Shown here: in pieces, positions 45,909 through 55,015 of the stretch
Position numbering within the stretch: position 1 is the stretch's first letter
Layout: every line of letters starts with the position of its first letter
Assembly: GCF_013284035.1 (NCBI RefSeq)
Contig: NZ_CP054141.1
Span: forward strand, 3,534,001-3,598,000
Length of the DNA: 64,000 nucleotides
Source: Flavobacterium sp. M31R6
GTDB taxonomy: Bacteria > Bacteroidota > Bacteroidia > Flavobacteriales > Flavobacteriaceae
Direction: 5' to 3'
The notes under the pieces: model-generated
What the model saw: the letters and a program-made list of their open reading frames with translations, nothing else
The model's database searches: none
What the model was told of the DNA's origin: nothing
Position numbers and translations under genes: made by a program

Positions 45909-46691
45909 ATGAATATTTTAGATAAAATCATAATCGACAAAAAAAGAGAAGTTGTGCTCAGGAAATCCATCATTCCAGTTTCACAATTGGAAGCTTCGGT
46001 TTTCTTTGGAAAAGAAACAATTTCTTTAAGTCAAAGTTTAAAAAACAGTAACTCTGGAATCATTGCAGAGCACAAACGCCGTTCGCCTTCAAAAGCAATT
46101 ATCAATCAAAGTTTTACTGTTGAAGAAGTCGTAAAAGGTTACGAAAGTGCCGGTGCCTGCGGAATTTCGGTTTTGACGGATGGAAAGTATTTTGGAGGTT
46201 CTCTAGACGATTTGCTTTTGGCAAGAGCATCAGTAAATATTCCGCTTTTGCGAAAAGAATTTATTGTTGATGAATACCAAATTCTGGAAGCCAAAGCTCA
46301 CGGAGCCGATTTGATTTTGCTTATCGCAGCCGTTTTGACAAGAGAAGAAATCAAATCATTATCTGAATTTGCTAAAAAACTAGGACTTGAAGTATTACTA
46401 GAAGTACACAATCTTGAGGAATTGGAAAAATCAATTATGCCAACATTGGACATGATTGGTGTAAACAATCGAAACCTGAAAACTTTCGAAGTAAGCCTTG
46501 ATTTCAGCAAAGAATTGGCTTCAAAAATTCCAAATGATTTTGTAAAAGTTTCCGAAAGCGGCATAAGCTCCATTGAAGCTATCAACGAACTGAAACCATA
46601 CGGCTACAAGGGATTTTTGATTGGGGAAAACTTCATGAAAACCGATAATGCAGGAAAAGCGGCAACAGAATTTATTGAACAGTTAAAATAA
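45909..46691 (+). CDS. trpC: Indole-3-glycerol phosphate synthase
   Basis: The 260-residue TIM barrel has IIAEHKRRSPSKA at the start of the barrel (catalytic Lys/Glu), LLRKEFIVDEYQ, LLEVHNLEEL, GVNNRNLKTF and VSESGIS. It makes the indole ring from CdRP. Separate from trpF, unlike the fused E. coli protein. Confidence 0.97.
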   Translation: MNILDKIIIDKKREVVLRKSIIPVSQLEASVFFGKETISLSQSLKNSNSGIIAEHKRRSPSKAIINQSFTVEEVVKGYESAGACGISVLTDGKYFGGSLDDLLLARASVNIPLLRKEFIVDEYQILEAKAHGADLILLIAAVLTREEIKSLSEFAKKLGLEVLLEVHNLEELEKSIMPTLDMIGVNNRNLKTFEVSLDFSKELASKIPNDFVKVSESGISSIEAINELKPYGYKGFLIGENFMKTDNAGKAATEFIEQLK

Positions 46692-46699
46692 AAAATAGA

Positions 46700-46757
46700 G
46701 CACAGATTTCACAGATTAGCACGAATTCAATTTGTGAAAATTTGTGAAATTTGTGTC
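46700..46757. repeat. CACAGATTTCACAGATT-type inverted repeat
   Basis: GCACAGATTTCACAGATT and the reverse complement-like AATTTGTGAAATTTGTG flank a short spacer between trpC and trpF. Confidence 0.7.
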
Positions 46758-46773
46758 AAAACTTTAAATCGCT

Positions 46774-47409
46774 ATGAAACTCAAAATCTGTGGTATGAAA
46801 TATCCCGACAATATGCTAGAAGTAGGTTCGCTCCTACCCGATTATATGGGATTTATATTTTGGCCAAAATCGGCTCGCTATTTTGAAGGAGAAATGCCCG
46901 AATTACCAAAATCAATTCGAAAAACTGGGGTTTTTGTCAATGAAAGTATTTCTGTAATTGAAGAAAAAGTAGCGAAATACAATTTACAGGCAATTCAATT
47001 ACACGGTCAGGAATCGGTTGAATTTTGTTCGGAATTAAAAACTAAATTTGGGGCTGAAATTGAAATCATCAAAGTTTTTTCAGCAGACGAAAATTTTGAT
47101 TTCAGCGTTTTAAAACCATACGAATCGGTTTGTGATTATTTCCTTTTTGACACCAAAGGAAAACTTCCCGGCGGAAACGGAACCACTTTCGATTGGCGAA
47201 TATTGGAAAAATACCCATCGACAAAACCTTTCTTCCTCAGTGGTGGAATTGGAATTGAAGAATTGGACTCTATAAAAGAAATTTCGAAAACCAATTTACC
47301 GCTTTATGCCATAGACATAAACAGTAAATTTGAAATTGAACCAGGATTAAAAAACATACAATTATGTAAAGATGCACTGCAATGCATCTCAACAATTAAA
47401 AAAATATAA
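46774..47409 (+). CDS. trpF: Phosphoribosylanthranilate isomerase
   Basis: The 211-residue barrel starts [13 protein letters not shown] with the catalytic Cys in ICGM, and has [48 protein letters not shown] and FFLSGGIG. It is the stand-alone TrpF type. trpB starts one base after its stop codon. Confidence 0.96.
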   Translation: MKLKICGMKYPDNMLEVGSLLPDYMGFIFWPKSARYFEGEMPELPKSIRKTGVFVNESISVIEEKVAKYNLQAIQLHGQESVEFCSELKTKFGAEIEIIKVFSADENFDFSVLKPYESVCDYFLFDTKGKLPGGNGTTFDWRILEKYPSTKPFFLSGGIGIEELDSIKEISKTNLPLYAIDINSKFEIEPGLKNIQLCKDALQCISTIKKI

Positions 47410-47410
47410 A

Positions 47411-48592
47411 ATGTCATACAACGTCAACGAAAAAGGCTATTACGGAGAATTTGGAGGTGCCTACATTCCTGAAATGTTATACCCTAATGTAGAAGAATTA
47501 CGTCAGAAATATTTAGAAATCACAGCCGAACCAGAGTTTAAAGCTGAGTTTGACCAACTGCTCAAAGATTATGTTGGCCGTCCAAGCCCTTTGTATTTTG
47601 CCAAGAGACTTTCTGAAAAATACAATACCAAAATCTATCTCAAAAGAGAAGACTTAAATCATACAGGTGCACACAAAGTCAACAATACCATCGGACAAAT
47701 ATTGGTTGCAAAACGTTTGGGCAAAAAACGAATCATTGCCGAAACAGGTGCCGGTCAGCACGGAGTCGCAACAGCTACTGTTTGTGCCTTAATGGGTATG
47801 GAGTGTATTGTGTACATGGGCGAAATCGACATTGCTCGTCAAGCACCAAATGTTGCCCGAATGAAAATGCTAGGTGCCGAAGTTCGTCCTGCACTTTCGG
47901 GGTCACGAACGCTGAAAGACGCCACTAACGAAGCGATTCGCGATTGGATTAACAATCCTGTAGATACGCATTATATCATTGGTTCGGCCATCGGACCACA
48001 TCCTTATCCTGATATGGTTACCCGTTTTCAAAGTGTCATTTCCGAAGAAATCAAATGGCAGTTAAAAGAAAAAGAAGGGCGCGAAAACCCTGATTATGTT
48101 GTCGCTTGTATTGGTGGAGGAAGCAACGCTGCAGGAACTTATTATCACTTTTTGCACGAGCCAGAAGTTGGAATTATTGCCGTAGAAGCTGCTGGAAAAG
48201 GTGTAAACAGCGGACATAGCGCAGCGACCAGTAAACTAGGAAAAGTGGGCATCATTCACGGTTGCAAAACCCTATTGATGCAAACTCCAGATGGTCAAAT
48301 TACAGAACCCTACTCGATTTCTGCAGGGCTTGATTACCCAGGAGTTGGCCCTATGCACGCCCATTTGGCACAAACGGGACGTGGCGAATTCTTTTCAGTA
48401 ACCGATGATGAAGCTATGACAGCCGGTTTAGAGCTTACAAAACTCGAAGGTATTATTCCTGCAATTGAAAGCGCCCATGCATTTGCGGTTTTAAATCAGA
48501 AAAAATTCAAACCAACTGATATTGTCGTAATTAGCCTTTCTGGTCGCGGCGACAAAGATTTAGACAATTACATCGATTATTTCAAATTGTAA
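47411..48592 (+). CDS. trpB: Tryptophan synthase beta chain
   Basis: The ATG at 47411 ([19 protein letters not shown]) gives the standard 393-residue length; an earlier in-frame ATG lies inside trpF. The PLP lysine is in [14 protein letters not shown], the substrate loop [11 protein letters not shown], the PLP phosphate loop [10 protein letters not shown], and the last motif SGRGDKD. It joins indole and serine. Two unrelated small genes separate it from trpA. Confidence 0.97.
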   Translation: MSYNVNEKGYYGEFGGAYIPEMLYPNVEELRQKYLEITAEPEFKAEFDQLLKDYVGRPSPLYFAKRLSEKYNTKIYLKREDLNHTGAHKVNNTIGQILVAKRLGKKRIIAETGAGQHGVATATVCALMGMECIVYMGEIDIARQAPNVARMKMLGAEVRPALSGSRTLKDATNEAIRDWINNPVDTHYIIGSAIGPHPYPDMVTRFQSVISEEIKWQLKEKEGRENPDYVVACIGGGSNAAGTYYHFLHEPEVGIIAVEAAGKGVNSGHSAATSKLGKVGIIHGCKTLLMQTPDGQITEPYSISAGLDYPGVGPMHAHLAQTGRGEFFSVTDDEAMTAGLELTKLEGIIPAIESAHAFAVLNQKKFKPTDIVVISLSGRGDKDLDNYIDYFKL

Positions 48593-48602
48593 TATAATGA
48601 TT

Positions 48603-48693
48603 GGGGCGTTACCACAAGGGTCGGGCTGTCCGCTATATCTTTTTTGTTCCGAAAAATGGAACAAAAAAGGATGCCGCTTCCATCCCTAACGCG
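48603..48693 (-). repeat. Dispersed repeat element J, copy 2
   Basis: Read on the minus strand it has GCGTTAGGGAT-N3-AGCGGCATCCTTTTT, a hairpin TTGTTCC-N7-GGAACAA, AAAAAGATATAGCGGACAGCC (split here by the family pattern), CGACCC and ACGCCCC. It matches 30514-30626 block by block in the opposite orientation. It lies in the trpB to gamma-glutamylcyclotransferase-like gene gap. Confidence 0.75.
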
Positions 48694-48748
48694 CTCACTG
48701 CATAACCATAAAATAACCACTATTGACTAAACCAAAAAAAAAGAATCT

Positions 48749-49069
48749 ATGCAAAAATTATTCGCTTACGGTACTTTACGAGATCAAGATGTTCATGAAA
48801 ACCTTTTTGGACGTGTTCTTCAAGGAACTCCAGAAACATTGATTGGTTATGAATTAAATGAAATCCAAATCGAAGAAGAATTTGGCATAGAACATTATCC
48901 AATTATTATGGAAACCAATGATTCCAATGACACCATTAGTGGAATTTTATATGAAGTCTCAATGAGAGAACTTCATCAGGCAGATTTGTATGAAGGCCTG
49001 CATTACAAACGTGTGGAAGTAACGTTGCAATCAAACCAAAAAGCTTGGGCTTATAGTGCTGCCATTTAG
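48749..49069 (+). CDS. Gamma-glutamylcyclotransferase-like (AIG2 family) protein
   Basis: This 106-residue protein has the family start LFAYGTLRDQDVHENLFG with the substrate YGTL loop and ADLYEGLHYKRVEV with the catalytic Glu region. Such proteins release 5-oxoproline from gamma-glutamyl amines or peptides. It sits between trpB and trpA, on the same strand. Its link to Trp synthesis is unknown, but the group seems to travel in the operon. Confidence 0.85.
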   Translation: MQKLFAYGTLRDQDVHENLFGRVLQGTPETLIGYELNEIQIEEEFGIEHYPIIMETNDSNDTISGILYEVSMRELHQADLYEGLHYKRVEVTLQSNQKAWAYSAAI

Positions 49070-49104
49070 AAACAATAAAGAAAATTAAAACGAAATAAGA
49101 AAAA

Positions 49105-49842
49105 ATGATTTTAGCAGCTGCTCAAACAAAACCGAAACGAGGAGATATTGATGCCAATCTTTTGGATCATTATCGTCTAGTAGAATTGGCTGCCAAAAAT
49201 GGAGCGGAACTAATAGTATTTCCGGAACTGTCCATTACAGGTTATGAAAGAGAGGATGCTGCACAATTGGCTTTTTCCGCAAATGATTCCCGATTGGATT
49301 ATTTAAAAAAATTAGCCACCGAAAATAAAATCACTATCATCGCAGGAGCTCCAATTCGAATAGAATCAAGCTTGTTTTTGGGCGAATTTTGCATCGCTCC
49401 AAACGATTCTGTTTCCATATACACCAAACAATTTTTACATACAGGTGAAGAGATTTATTACCAGCCTTCGTTCGATTACAATACAATACTCGAAATAGAA
49501 AACGAACGCATTTCCTGTGCTATTTGTGCCGATATTGATAATCCGAAACACGCAGAAAATGCAAGTAAAAACAATAGTTCGACCTATGTTGCCAGTATTT
49601 TCTTTTCGCCAAATGGGATTCCGCAAGCACACCAATCATTGCAAAACTATGCTTCGGAATATCAAATGAATGTCCTGATGGCTAATTTTGGTGGTGACTC
49701 TTATGGTAGCCCATCTGGCGGCTGTTCTGCTTTTTGGAACAACAAAGGAGAATTGATTGCCCAAATGAAAGATTCAGGATCTGGATTACTGCTTGTAGAA
49801 AAGCACAGTTCTGATTGGACAAGCAAAATACTGAACGATTAA
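49105..49842 (+). CDS. Carbon-nitrogen hydrolase (nitrilase superfamily)
   Basis: The 245-residue protein keeps the Glu-Lys-Cys triad of the family: E41 in VFPELSITGYE, K108 in YTKQFLHTGEE and C141 in CAICADIDN. It should hydrolyse an amide or nitrile. The exact substrate is unknown. It lies between trpB and trpA with a 35 bp gap after the cyclotransferase-like gene and 58 bp before trpA. Confidence 0.87.
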   Translation: MILAAAQTKPKRGDIDANLLDHYRLVELAAKNGAELIVFPELSITGYEREDAAQLAFSANDSRLDYLKKLATENKITIIAGAPIRIESSLFLGEFCIAPNDSVSIYTKQFLHTGEEIYYQPSFDYNTILEIENERISCAICADIDNPKHAENASKNNSSTYVASIFFSPNGIPQAHQSLQNYASEYQMNVLMANFGGDSYGSPSGGCSAFWNNKGELIAQMKDSGSGLLLVEKHSSDWTSKILND

Positions 49843-49900
49843 TAAAACAAAAAAACATAACTAGAGGATTTTCAAAATCCCAAGATAAAATACTTTAAAA

Positions 49901-50662
49901 ATGAACCGAATAAATCAAAAATTACAAGAAGACAAGAAGATACTTTCCATATACTTTTCGGCTGGATATCCTAACTTAAACGATACCGTACAAATCATTC
50001 AGGATTTAGAGAAAAATGGTGTAGATATGATCGAAATTGGATTACCATTCAGTGATCCTTTGGCCGATGGACCAACTATACAAGCTAGTTCAACACAGGC
50101 TTTGCATAACGGAATGACAACACAAATTTTATTTGACCAACTAAAAGACATTCGTCAAAGCGTAACCATTCCGCTAGTGATTATGGGTTATTTCAATCCG
50201 ATGTTGCAATACGGAGTGGAGAATTTCTGCAAAAAATGCGCTGAAATTGGCATCGATGGCTTGATCATTCCCGACCTTCCGGTAGATGTATATGCTGAAC
50301 AGTACAAAGCTACTTTTGAAAAATACGGATTAATCAATGTGTTTTTGATTACACCACAAACTTCAGATGAACGCATTCGTTTTATTGACGGTGTTTCGAA
50401 TGGATTTATCTATATGGTGAGTTCGGCGAGTGTAACGGGATCACAAACTGGTTTTGGAAATACCCAAGAAGATTATTTCAAACGCATTGGGGATATGAAT
50501 CTTAAAAATCCACAAGTAGTAGGCTTTGGAATCAACAATTCCGAAACCTTCAATCAGGCCACCCAATATGCCAAAGGAGCCATTATTGGAAGTGCATTTA
50601 TCACCCATTTAACAGAAAATGGAACTGGGAAAATTGGAGAGTTTGTGAAAGCTATTCGTTAG
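49901..50662 (+). CDS. trpA: Tryptophan synthase alpha chain
   Basis: The 253-residue barrel has MIEIGLPFSDPLADGPTIQ with the catalytic Glu, VIMGYFNPMLQYG, GLIIPDLPVD with the catalytic Asp, and SASVTGSQTGF and VVGFGINN later. It splits indoleglycerol phosphate to indole for TrpB. It ends the trp pathway genes, and a GNAT gene follows 20 bp later. Confidence 0.97.
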   Translation: MNRINQKLQEDKKILSIYFSAGYPNLNDTVQIIQDLEKNGVDMIEIGLPFSDPLADGPTIQASSTQALHNGMTTQILFDQLKDIRQSVTIPLVIMGYFNPMLQYGVENFCKKCAEIGIDGLIIPDLPVDVYAEQYKATFEKYGLINVFLITPQTSDERIRFIDGVSNGFIYMVSSASVTGSQTGFGNTQEDYFKRIGDMNLKNPQVVGFGINNSETFNQATQYAKGAIIGSAFITHLTENGTGKIGEFVKAIR

Positions 50663-50681
50663 TTTGCAAAAAAATAGTACA

Positions 50682-51137
50682 ATGACCACCACAACAAGAA
50701 CAACCTCCGATAATATCGATTTTCAAAACCTTGTCGTTTTACTTGATGAAGTTTTAAGAATGAAAGATGGTGAAGCTCATGATTTTTATGCCCAGCATAA
50801 TACACTAGACAAAATCAATCATGTTGCGGTTTGTTATCAGGACGATGTAGCAATTGGTTGTGGTGCATTCAAAAAATTTGATTCGAATACTGTCGAAATA
50901 AAAAGAATGTTTGTTCATCCTGATCATCGGGGAAAAGGAATTGCAAGTGCAGTTTTAAAAGAACTGGAAATTTGGGCAAGCGAAATCCACTATGCCAACT
51001 GCGTTCTGGAAACTGGCAAAAACAATCCCGAAGCCATTGCAATGTATCAAAAAAACGGTTACGAGATAATCTCTAATTACGGTCAATATAAAAATATTGA
51101 AACTAGCGTTTGCTTAAAAAAATCCATTTCTAAATAG
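50682..51137 (+). CDS. GNAT family N-acetyltransferase
   Basis: The ATG at 50682 (MTTTTRTTSDN) was preferred over a TTG just after the trpA stop. The 151-residue protein has the acetyl-CoA loop VHPDHRGKGIASAVL at ~85-100 and the closing LETGKNNPEAIAMYQKNGY motif. Substrate unknown. It is close behind trpA and could be cotranscribed. Confidence 0.87.
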   Translation: MTTTTRTTSDNIDFQNLVVLLDEVLRMKDGEAHDFYAQHNTLDKINHVAVCYQDDVAIGCGAFKKFDSNTVEIKRMFVHPDHRGKGIASAVLKELEIWASEIHYANCVLETGKNNPEAIAMYQKNGYEIISNYGQYKNIETSVCLKKSISK

Positions 51138-51143
51138 ATTACA

Positions 51144-51610
51144 ATGACTCCAAGAATTGAAATTTTAACCGAAAAAAAATTAATTGGCAAACGATTACAA
51201 ATGTCTCTTGCGAATAACAAAACACATGAATTGTGGCGAAGTTTTATGCCAAGACGTGCTGAAATTATTAATCCAATCAGTTCGGATCTTTTTGCCGTGC
51301 AAGTGTATGAGCCAACCTATTTTGAAATTTTCAACCCCAATACCGTTTTTGAAAAATGGGCAACGCTTGAGGTTTCTGACTTTGATAACATACCTACAGA
51401 AATGGAATCTATTACTTTATCAGGGGGCTTTATGCAGTTTTCGAACTTAAAGGACATGATATCGCTATTTTTGATTATATCTTCAGAACTTGGATTCCCA
51501 ATTCAAAATACGATTTGGACCACAGACCCCATTTTGAAATATTGGGAGCAAAATATAAAAAAGATGACCCAAATTCGGAGGAAGAAATCTGGGTTCCTAT
51601 TAAAGAATAA
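51144..51610 (+). pseudogene. GyrI-like / AraC effector-binding domain gene with a frameshift
   Basis: The N-terminal ~93 residues (MTPRIEILTEKKLIGKRLQM, then LWRSFMPRRAEI and NPNTVFEKWATLEVSDF) are a clear GyrI-like small-molecule-binding domain. At the GGGGG run 51423-51427 the frame leaves the family sequence. The matching continuation LYAVFELKGHDIAIFDYIF, then PHFEILGAKYKKDD and EEEIWVPIKE is read in the next frame and ends at TAA 51608-51610. One base is missing in or near the G run. The unshifted frame would end at 51614 with unrelated residues. It starts 6 bp after the GNAT gene. Confidence 0.82.
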
Positions 51611-51636
51611 CTGAAATAAACAACATTCATTTTTAC

Positions 51637-51690
51637 CATATAAGGCATATAAGTTAGGTTTTAAAACCAATTACTTATATGCCTTATGTG
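51637..51690. repeat. ATATAAG-type inverted repeat, copy 1
   Basis: CCATATAAGGCATATAAGT and ACTTATATGCCTTATGTG form a near-perfect stem with an 18-base loop. The unit CATATAAG-N2-ATATAAGTT recurs at 54875-54962. Confidence 0.75.
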
Positions 51691-51778
51691 TTTAATCTCT
51701 CATTTTATTAGAATTTACGAAATCGATTTAACCGTAATTCTAACTTATTATTACCGTTAAAAAAAAGTTAAAACAAAA

Positions 51779-51816
51779 TTAAACAATCGTTTAATTTAAA
51801 CAGTTGTTTAATTTTG
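51779..51816 (+). promoter_or_regulatory. Promoter with two TetR operators
   Basis: Two perfect palindromes TTAAAC-N4-GTTTAA lie at 51779-51794 and 51796-51811, with centres 17 bp apart. The -7 box TAATTTTG at 51809-51816 overlaps the second one. Repressor bound here would block RNA polymerase. Confidence 0.8.
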
Positions 51817-51838
51817 TGCTGAATTTAAAAGTAAAGCT

Positions 51839-52465
51839 TTGAAAACGGATTTTAATGAAAAACAAATTCAAATTTTACACGTAGCCGAAAAGCTATTTGC
51901 AGAAAAAGGATTTGACGGCACTTCGATAAGGGACATTGCCAAGGAAGCTAAAATAAATGTCGCCATGGTTTCCTATTATTTTGGATCCAAAGAGCAATTA
52001 TTGGAATCCATTATTTTAAACCGTGTCACAGATATTAAACTTCAACTGGATATTTTGACTTTGGAAGATTTAAATCCACTTCAAAAAATACAAAAACTTA
52101 TTGAACTTTATATTGATAAGATAAACAGTAACAGATGCATATACAAAATTATGCACTTTGAATTTTCCTCAAGTCAAAGAGTAATTAACCTTCAAGCTTT
52201 TACAGATTTAAAAAAAGGAAACTTAAAATCAATCGAATCCATTATCCAAGATGGTCAGGAAAAAGGAATTTTCAGAAAAGACATTGTCATTCCACTTCTT
52301 ACCACAACGATTCTGGGCACCTATTTCCATTTTCATTTGAATAGGCCTTTTTACGAAAATCTATTAGACTTGAAAACCGAAGAAGAATACAATACCTATA
52401 TAAAAACAACTTTAACAATGCACATTCAACAAACCATTAAAGCCCTCTTGACATATGAAAGTTAG
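51839..52465 (+). CDS. TetR/AcrR family repressor with TTG start
   Basis: The first in-frame start is TTG at 51839; no ATG occurs before the HTH, so TTG is the likely start. The 208-residue protein has the HTH (about 8-52) with EKLFAEKGFDGTSIRDIAKE and VSYYFGSKEQLLESI, then a variable ligand domain. It overlaps the following TolC gene by 11 bp. Two tandem palindromes cover its own promoter. It likely represses the TolC/EmrA/EmrB-like export operon. Confidence 0.9.
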   Translation: MKTDFNEKQIQILHVAEKLFAEKGFDGTSIRDIAKEAKINVAMVSYYFGSKEQLLESIILNRVTDIKLQLDILTLEDLNPLQKIQKLIELYIDKINSNRCIYKIMHFEFSSSQRVINLQAFTDLKKGNLKSIESIIQDGQEKGIFRKDIVIPLLTTTILGTYFHFHLNRPFYENLLDLKTEEEYNTYIKTTLTMHIQQTIKALLTYES

Positions 52466-53774
52466 TTATTTAATGATCTTTGGAGGGTTCTTCATTGGAA
52501 TTTCATCCATCAATGCCCAAGACAAAACCAATTTAAAGCTGGAAGATGCGATACAATTGGCTTGGACAAAAAGTAATGAAATCTCATTGGCCAGCACCAA
52601 AGTAGAAACGAAAAAACAAGAATTACAATCGGTTAAGAACACGCAGTATCCCGACTTAAAGCTTACTGGACAATTTCTTCAATTAACCGAACCAACGGTT
52701 AAACTAGAAATTAATGCCGGATCAGGTTCATTTCCCGTACCAGACAGAATGCTTATTGGTCAAGCCAGTTTGAAAATGCCAATATTTGCAGGAATGAAAA
52801 TTCAAAACGGCATACAGCTTCAGGACAATTTGTTCCAAGCAGAAAATGCAATGGCATCTAAAACCAAAGAAGATGTGGCTATGAGAGTCATAGACTACTA
52901 TGCTAATTTGTACAAAGCGCAAAGAACAATTGAATTATTAAAGGAAAATCAAAAAAGTGCTGAACAACGTGTTACTGATTTTATAGCTTTGGAAAAAAAC
53001 GGAATCATTCCACGAAATGATTTATTGAAATCCCAACTTCAGGTTTCGAAAATTCAGTTATCCCTTGACGAAGCTTTGAATAATGAAAAAATAATCAATT
53101 ACTATCTGGTTACTTTGTTGAAATTACCAACAGAAACAAGATTAACAGTAACCGAAAGTGATTTAATTAATTTTCCTAAAAATTCAGTTCCTACTGATGA
53201 ACAACCGGCCTTTCAAAACCGTAAAGACTTAGAAGCATTACAATTTCAGGAAAAAGCATCCCAAGACAATATAAAAATAGCCAAAGGAGATTACTATCCT
53301 GCCATAGCTTTGACTGGTGGATATGCAGCTTTAAACCTGAACAATGTTGTGACATTAGAGAATGCAATGTTTATTGGTGTTGGAATATCTTATGATGTCA
53401 GTGGTATTATAAAAAATAGCACACAGGTAAAAATTGCAGAAAGCAAAGCGCTTGAAGTAAAAAACACTCAGGAATTATTAAAAGATAACATTAGAGTTCA
53501 GGTACAACAAGCGATTACCAATTATGATTTGGCTATAAAACAAAGTGCAGTTTACAATCAAGCTGTTGAACAAGCTACTGAAAACTACCGAATCGTAAAA
53601 GACAAATACGAAAACGGGCTTTCGGATACCAATGATTTATTGGAAGCAGATGTAGAACAACTGAAATCAAAAATAGCCGAAACCATTGCCAAAGTAGATG
53701 TTATTCAAAAATACTACGAATTACTTTCGGCTACCGGACAACTATCACAAACCTTCAACCTTTCAAAAATATAA
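52455..53774 (+). CDS. TolC family outer-membrane efflux protein (EmrAB operon)
   Basis: The 439-residue protein has a signal peptide (to about 22, INAQ) and two coiled-coil repeats of the outer-membrane efflux family. Its start lies inside the end of the TetR gene. It is followed 14 bp later by the adaptor and then by an MFS pump, giving a full EmrAB-TolC-like set. Confidence 0.9.
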   Translation: MKVSYLMIFGGFFIGISSINAQDKTNLKLEDAIQLAWTKSNEISLASTKVETKKQELQSVKNTQYPDLKLTGQFLQLTEPTVKLEINAGSGSFPVPDRMLIGQASLKMPIFAGMKIQNGIQLQDNLFQAENAMASKTKEDVAMRVIDYYANLYKAQRTIELLKENQKSAEQRVTDFIALEKNGIIPRNDLLKSQLQVSKIQLSLDEALNNEKIINYYLVTLLKLPTETRLTVTESDLINFPKNSVPTDEQPAFQNRKDLEALQFQEKASQDNIKIAKGDYYPAIALTGGYAALNLNNVVTLENAMFIGVGISYDVSGIIKNSTQVKIAESKALEVKNTQELLKDNIRVQVQQAITNYDLAIKQSAVYNQAVEQATENYRIVKDKYENGLSDTNDLLEADVEQLKSKIAETIAKVDVIQKYYELLSATGQLSQTFNLSKI

Positions 53775-53788
53775 CCACTACCAATATC

Positions 53789-54868
53789 ATGGAAAAGAAA
53801 AAAACAAACGCCAAATTCATTATAATCCTATTGGTTTTAGTCCTTTCAGGAGGAACTTACGGAATAACAAAATACCTTCATTCTCAAGGACACGAAGAAA
53901 CGGATGATGCTCAAATTGAGAAAAACATGAATCCAATAATCCCAAGAGTTTCGGGATATATCAGTAAGGTTTATGTAAAAGACAATGATTATGTAAAAAA
54001 AGGAGATACCTTATTTACAATTGACAAAAGAGATTACCAATTAAAAATCGAAGAAGCAAATGCTGCTTTTATAGCTGCAGAAGGTGGATTTGAAGTAGCC
54101 AAAGAAGATATTGGAAGCGCTATGGCAAGTATCGCTGTTTCGGATGCCAATGTACAGTCGGCTGGAGGAAATATTGAAACTGCAAAAATTAGATTGGGAA
54201 GAGCAAATAGCGACTATGTTCGTTACGAAAACTTATACAAAACTCACTCAATCACTAAACAACAATACGAACAAGCATTGGCAGCCAAACAAGAAGCGGA
54301 AAGCCAAGTACGCATTTTGCAACAACAACAAAAAGCAAGTGCTTTTCAAAAATCGGTAATTGAAGCAAAATCAAGAGTTAGCAATAAACAAACAGAAGTT
54401 GCCGCTGCCAATATCAAAAAAGCAAAAGCGTTACTTGAAGTAGCTGAATTAAACTTGACTTATACTGTTGTAACAGCTGCTATCGATGGACAAGTTTCAA
54501 AAATTGACATTCAACCGGGACAATTGGTTCAACAAGGACAATCTTTATTTTATATCATCAACAACAATGAAGCTTGGGTTGTGGCTAATTTTAAAGAAAC
54601 ACAATTAAACAAAATGATTATTGGTCAAAAAGTAACGGTAAAAGTAGATGCTTATCCTGATTACGATTTTGAAGGAACGCTTACTTCATTTTCACCAGCA
54701 ACTGGATCTCGTTTTTCACTGCTTCCACCAGATAACGCAACAGGGAATTTTGTAAAAACAATACAAAGATTACCTGTAAAAATAAGCTTGAGCCCTTCAA
54801 ACGATCCTGAAAAAATAAAATTGCTTCGTCCAGGTATGAACGCCGATGTAGATGTTCATTTGAAATAA
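53789..54868 (+). CDS. EmrA-like membrane fusion protein
   Basis: The 359-residue protein has one N-terminal membrane helix (about 8-28), then HEETDDAQIEKNMNPIIPRV as in EmrA/HlyD-family adaptors of MFS pumps, the lipoyl GYISKVYVKDNDYVKKGDTL, a long coiled-coil (about 80-210) and a second lipoyl and barrel part. It connects the MFS pump that follows to the TolC channel. Confidence 0.92.
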   Translation: MEKKKTNAKFIIILLVLVLSGGTYGITKYLHSQGHEETDDAQIEKNMNPIIPRVSGYISKVYVKDNDYVKKGDTLFTIDKRDYQLKIEEANAAFIAAEGGFEVAKEDIGSAMASIAVSDANVQSAGGNIETAKIRLGRANSDYVRYENLYKTHSITKQQYEQALAAKQEAESQVRILQQQQKASAFQKSVIEAKSRVSNKQTEVAAANIKKAKALLEVAELNLTYTVVTAAIDGQVSKIDIQPGQLVQQGQSLFYIINNNEAWVVANFKETQLNKMIIGQKVTVKVDAYPDYDFEGTLTSFSPATGSRFSLLPPDNATGNFVKTIQRLPVKISLSPSNDPEKIKLLRPGMNADVDVHLK

Positions 54869-54874
54869 AATAGA

Positions 54875-54962
54875 TTTTAACCATATAAGAAATATAAGTT
54901 TCATTTAAGCAGCACGTAAAAAACAAAAACTTATATGCCCTTATATTTCTTATATGGTAAAA
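54875..54962. repeat. ATATAAG-type inverted repeat, copy 2
   Basis: AACCATATAAGAAATATAAG and its reverse complement-like right arm (54927-54962, with a six-base insertion GCCCTT) form a long stem between the adaptor and the MFS gene. Confidence 0.75.
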
Positions 54963-55015
54963 CTTTTCATTGCGACTTATACGCTTATTAAACCATTACA
55001 TATTAAAAACTCAAA

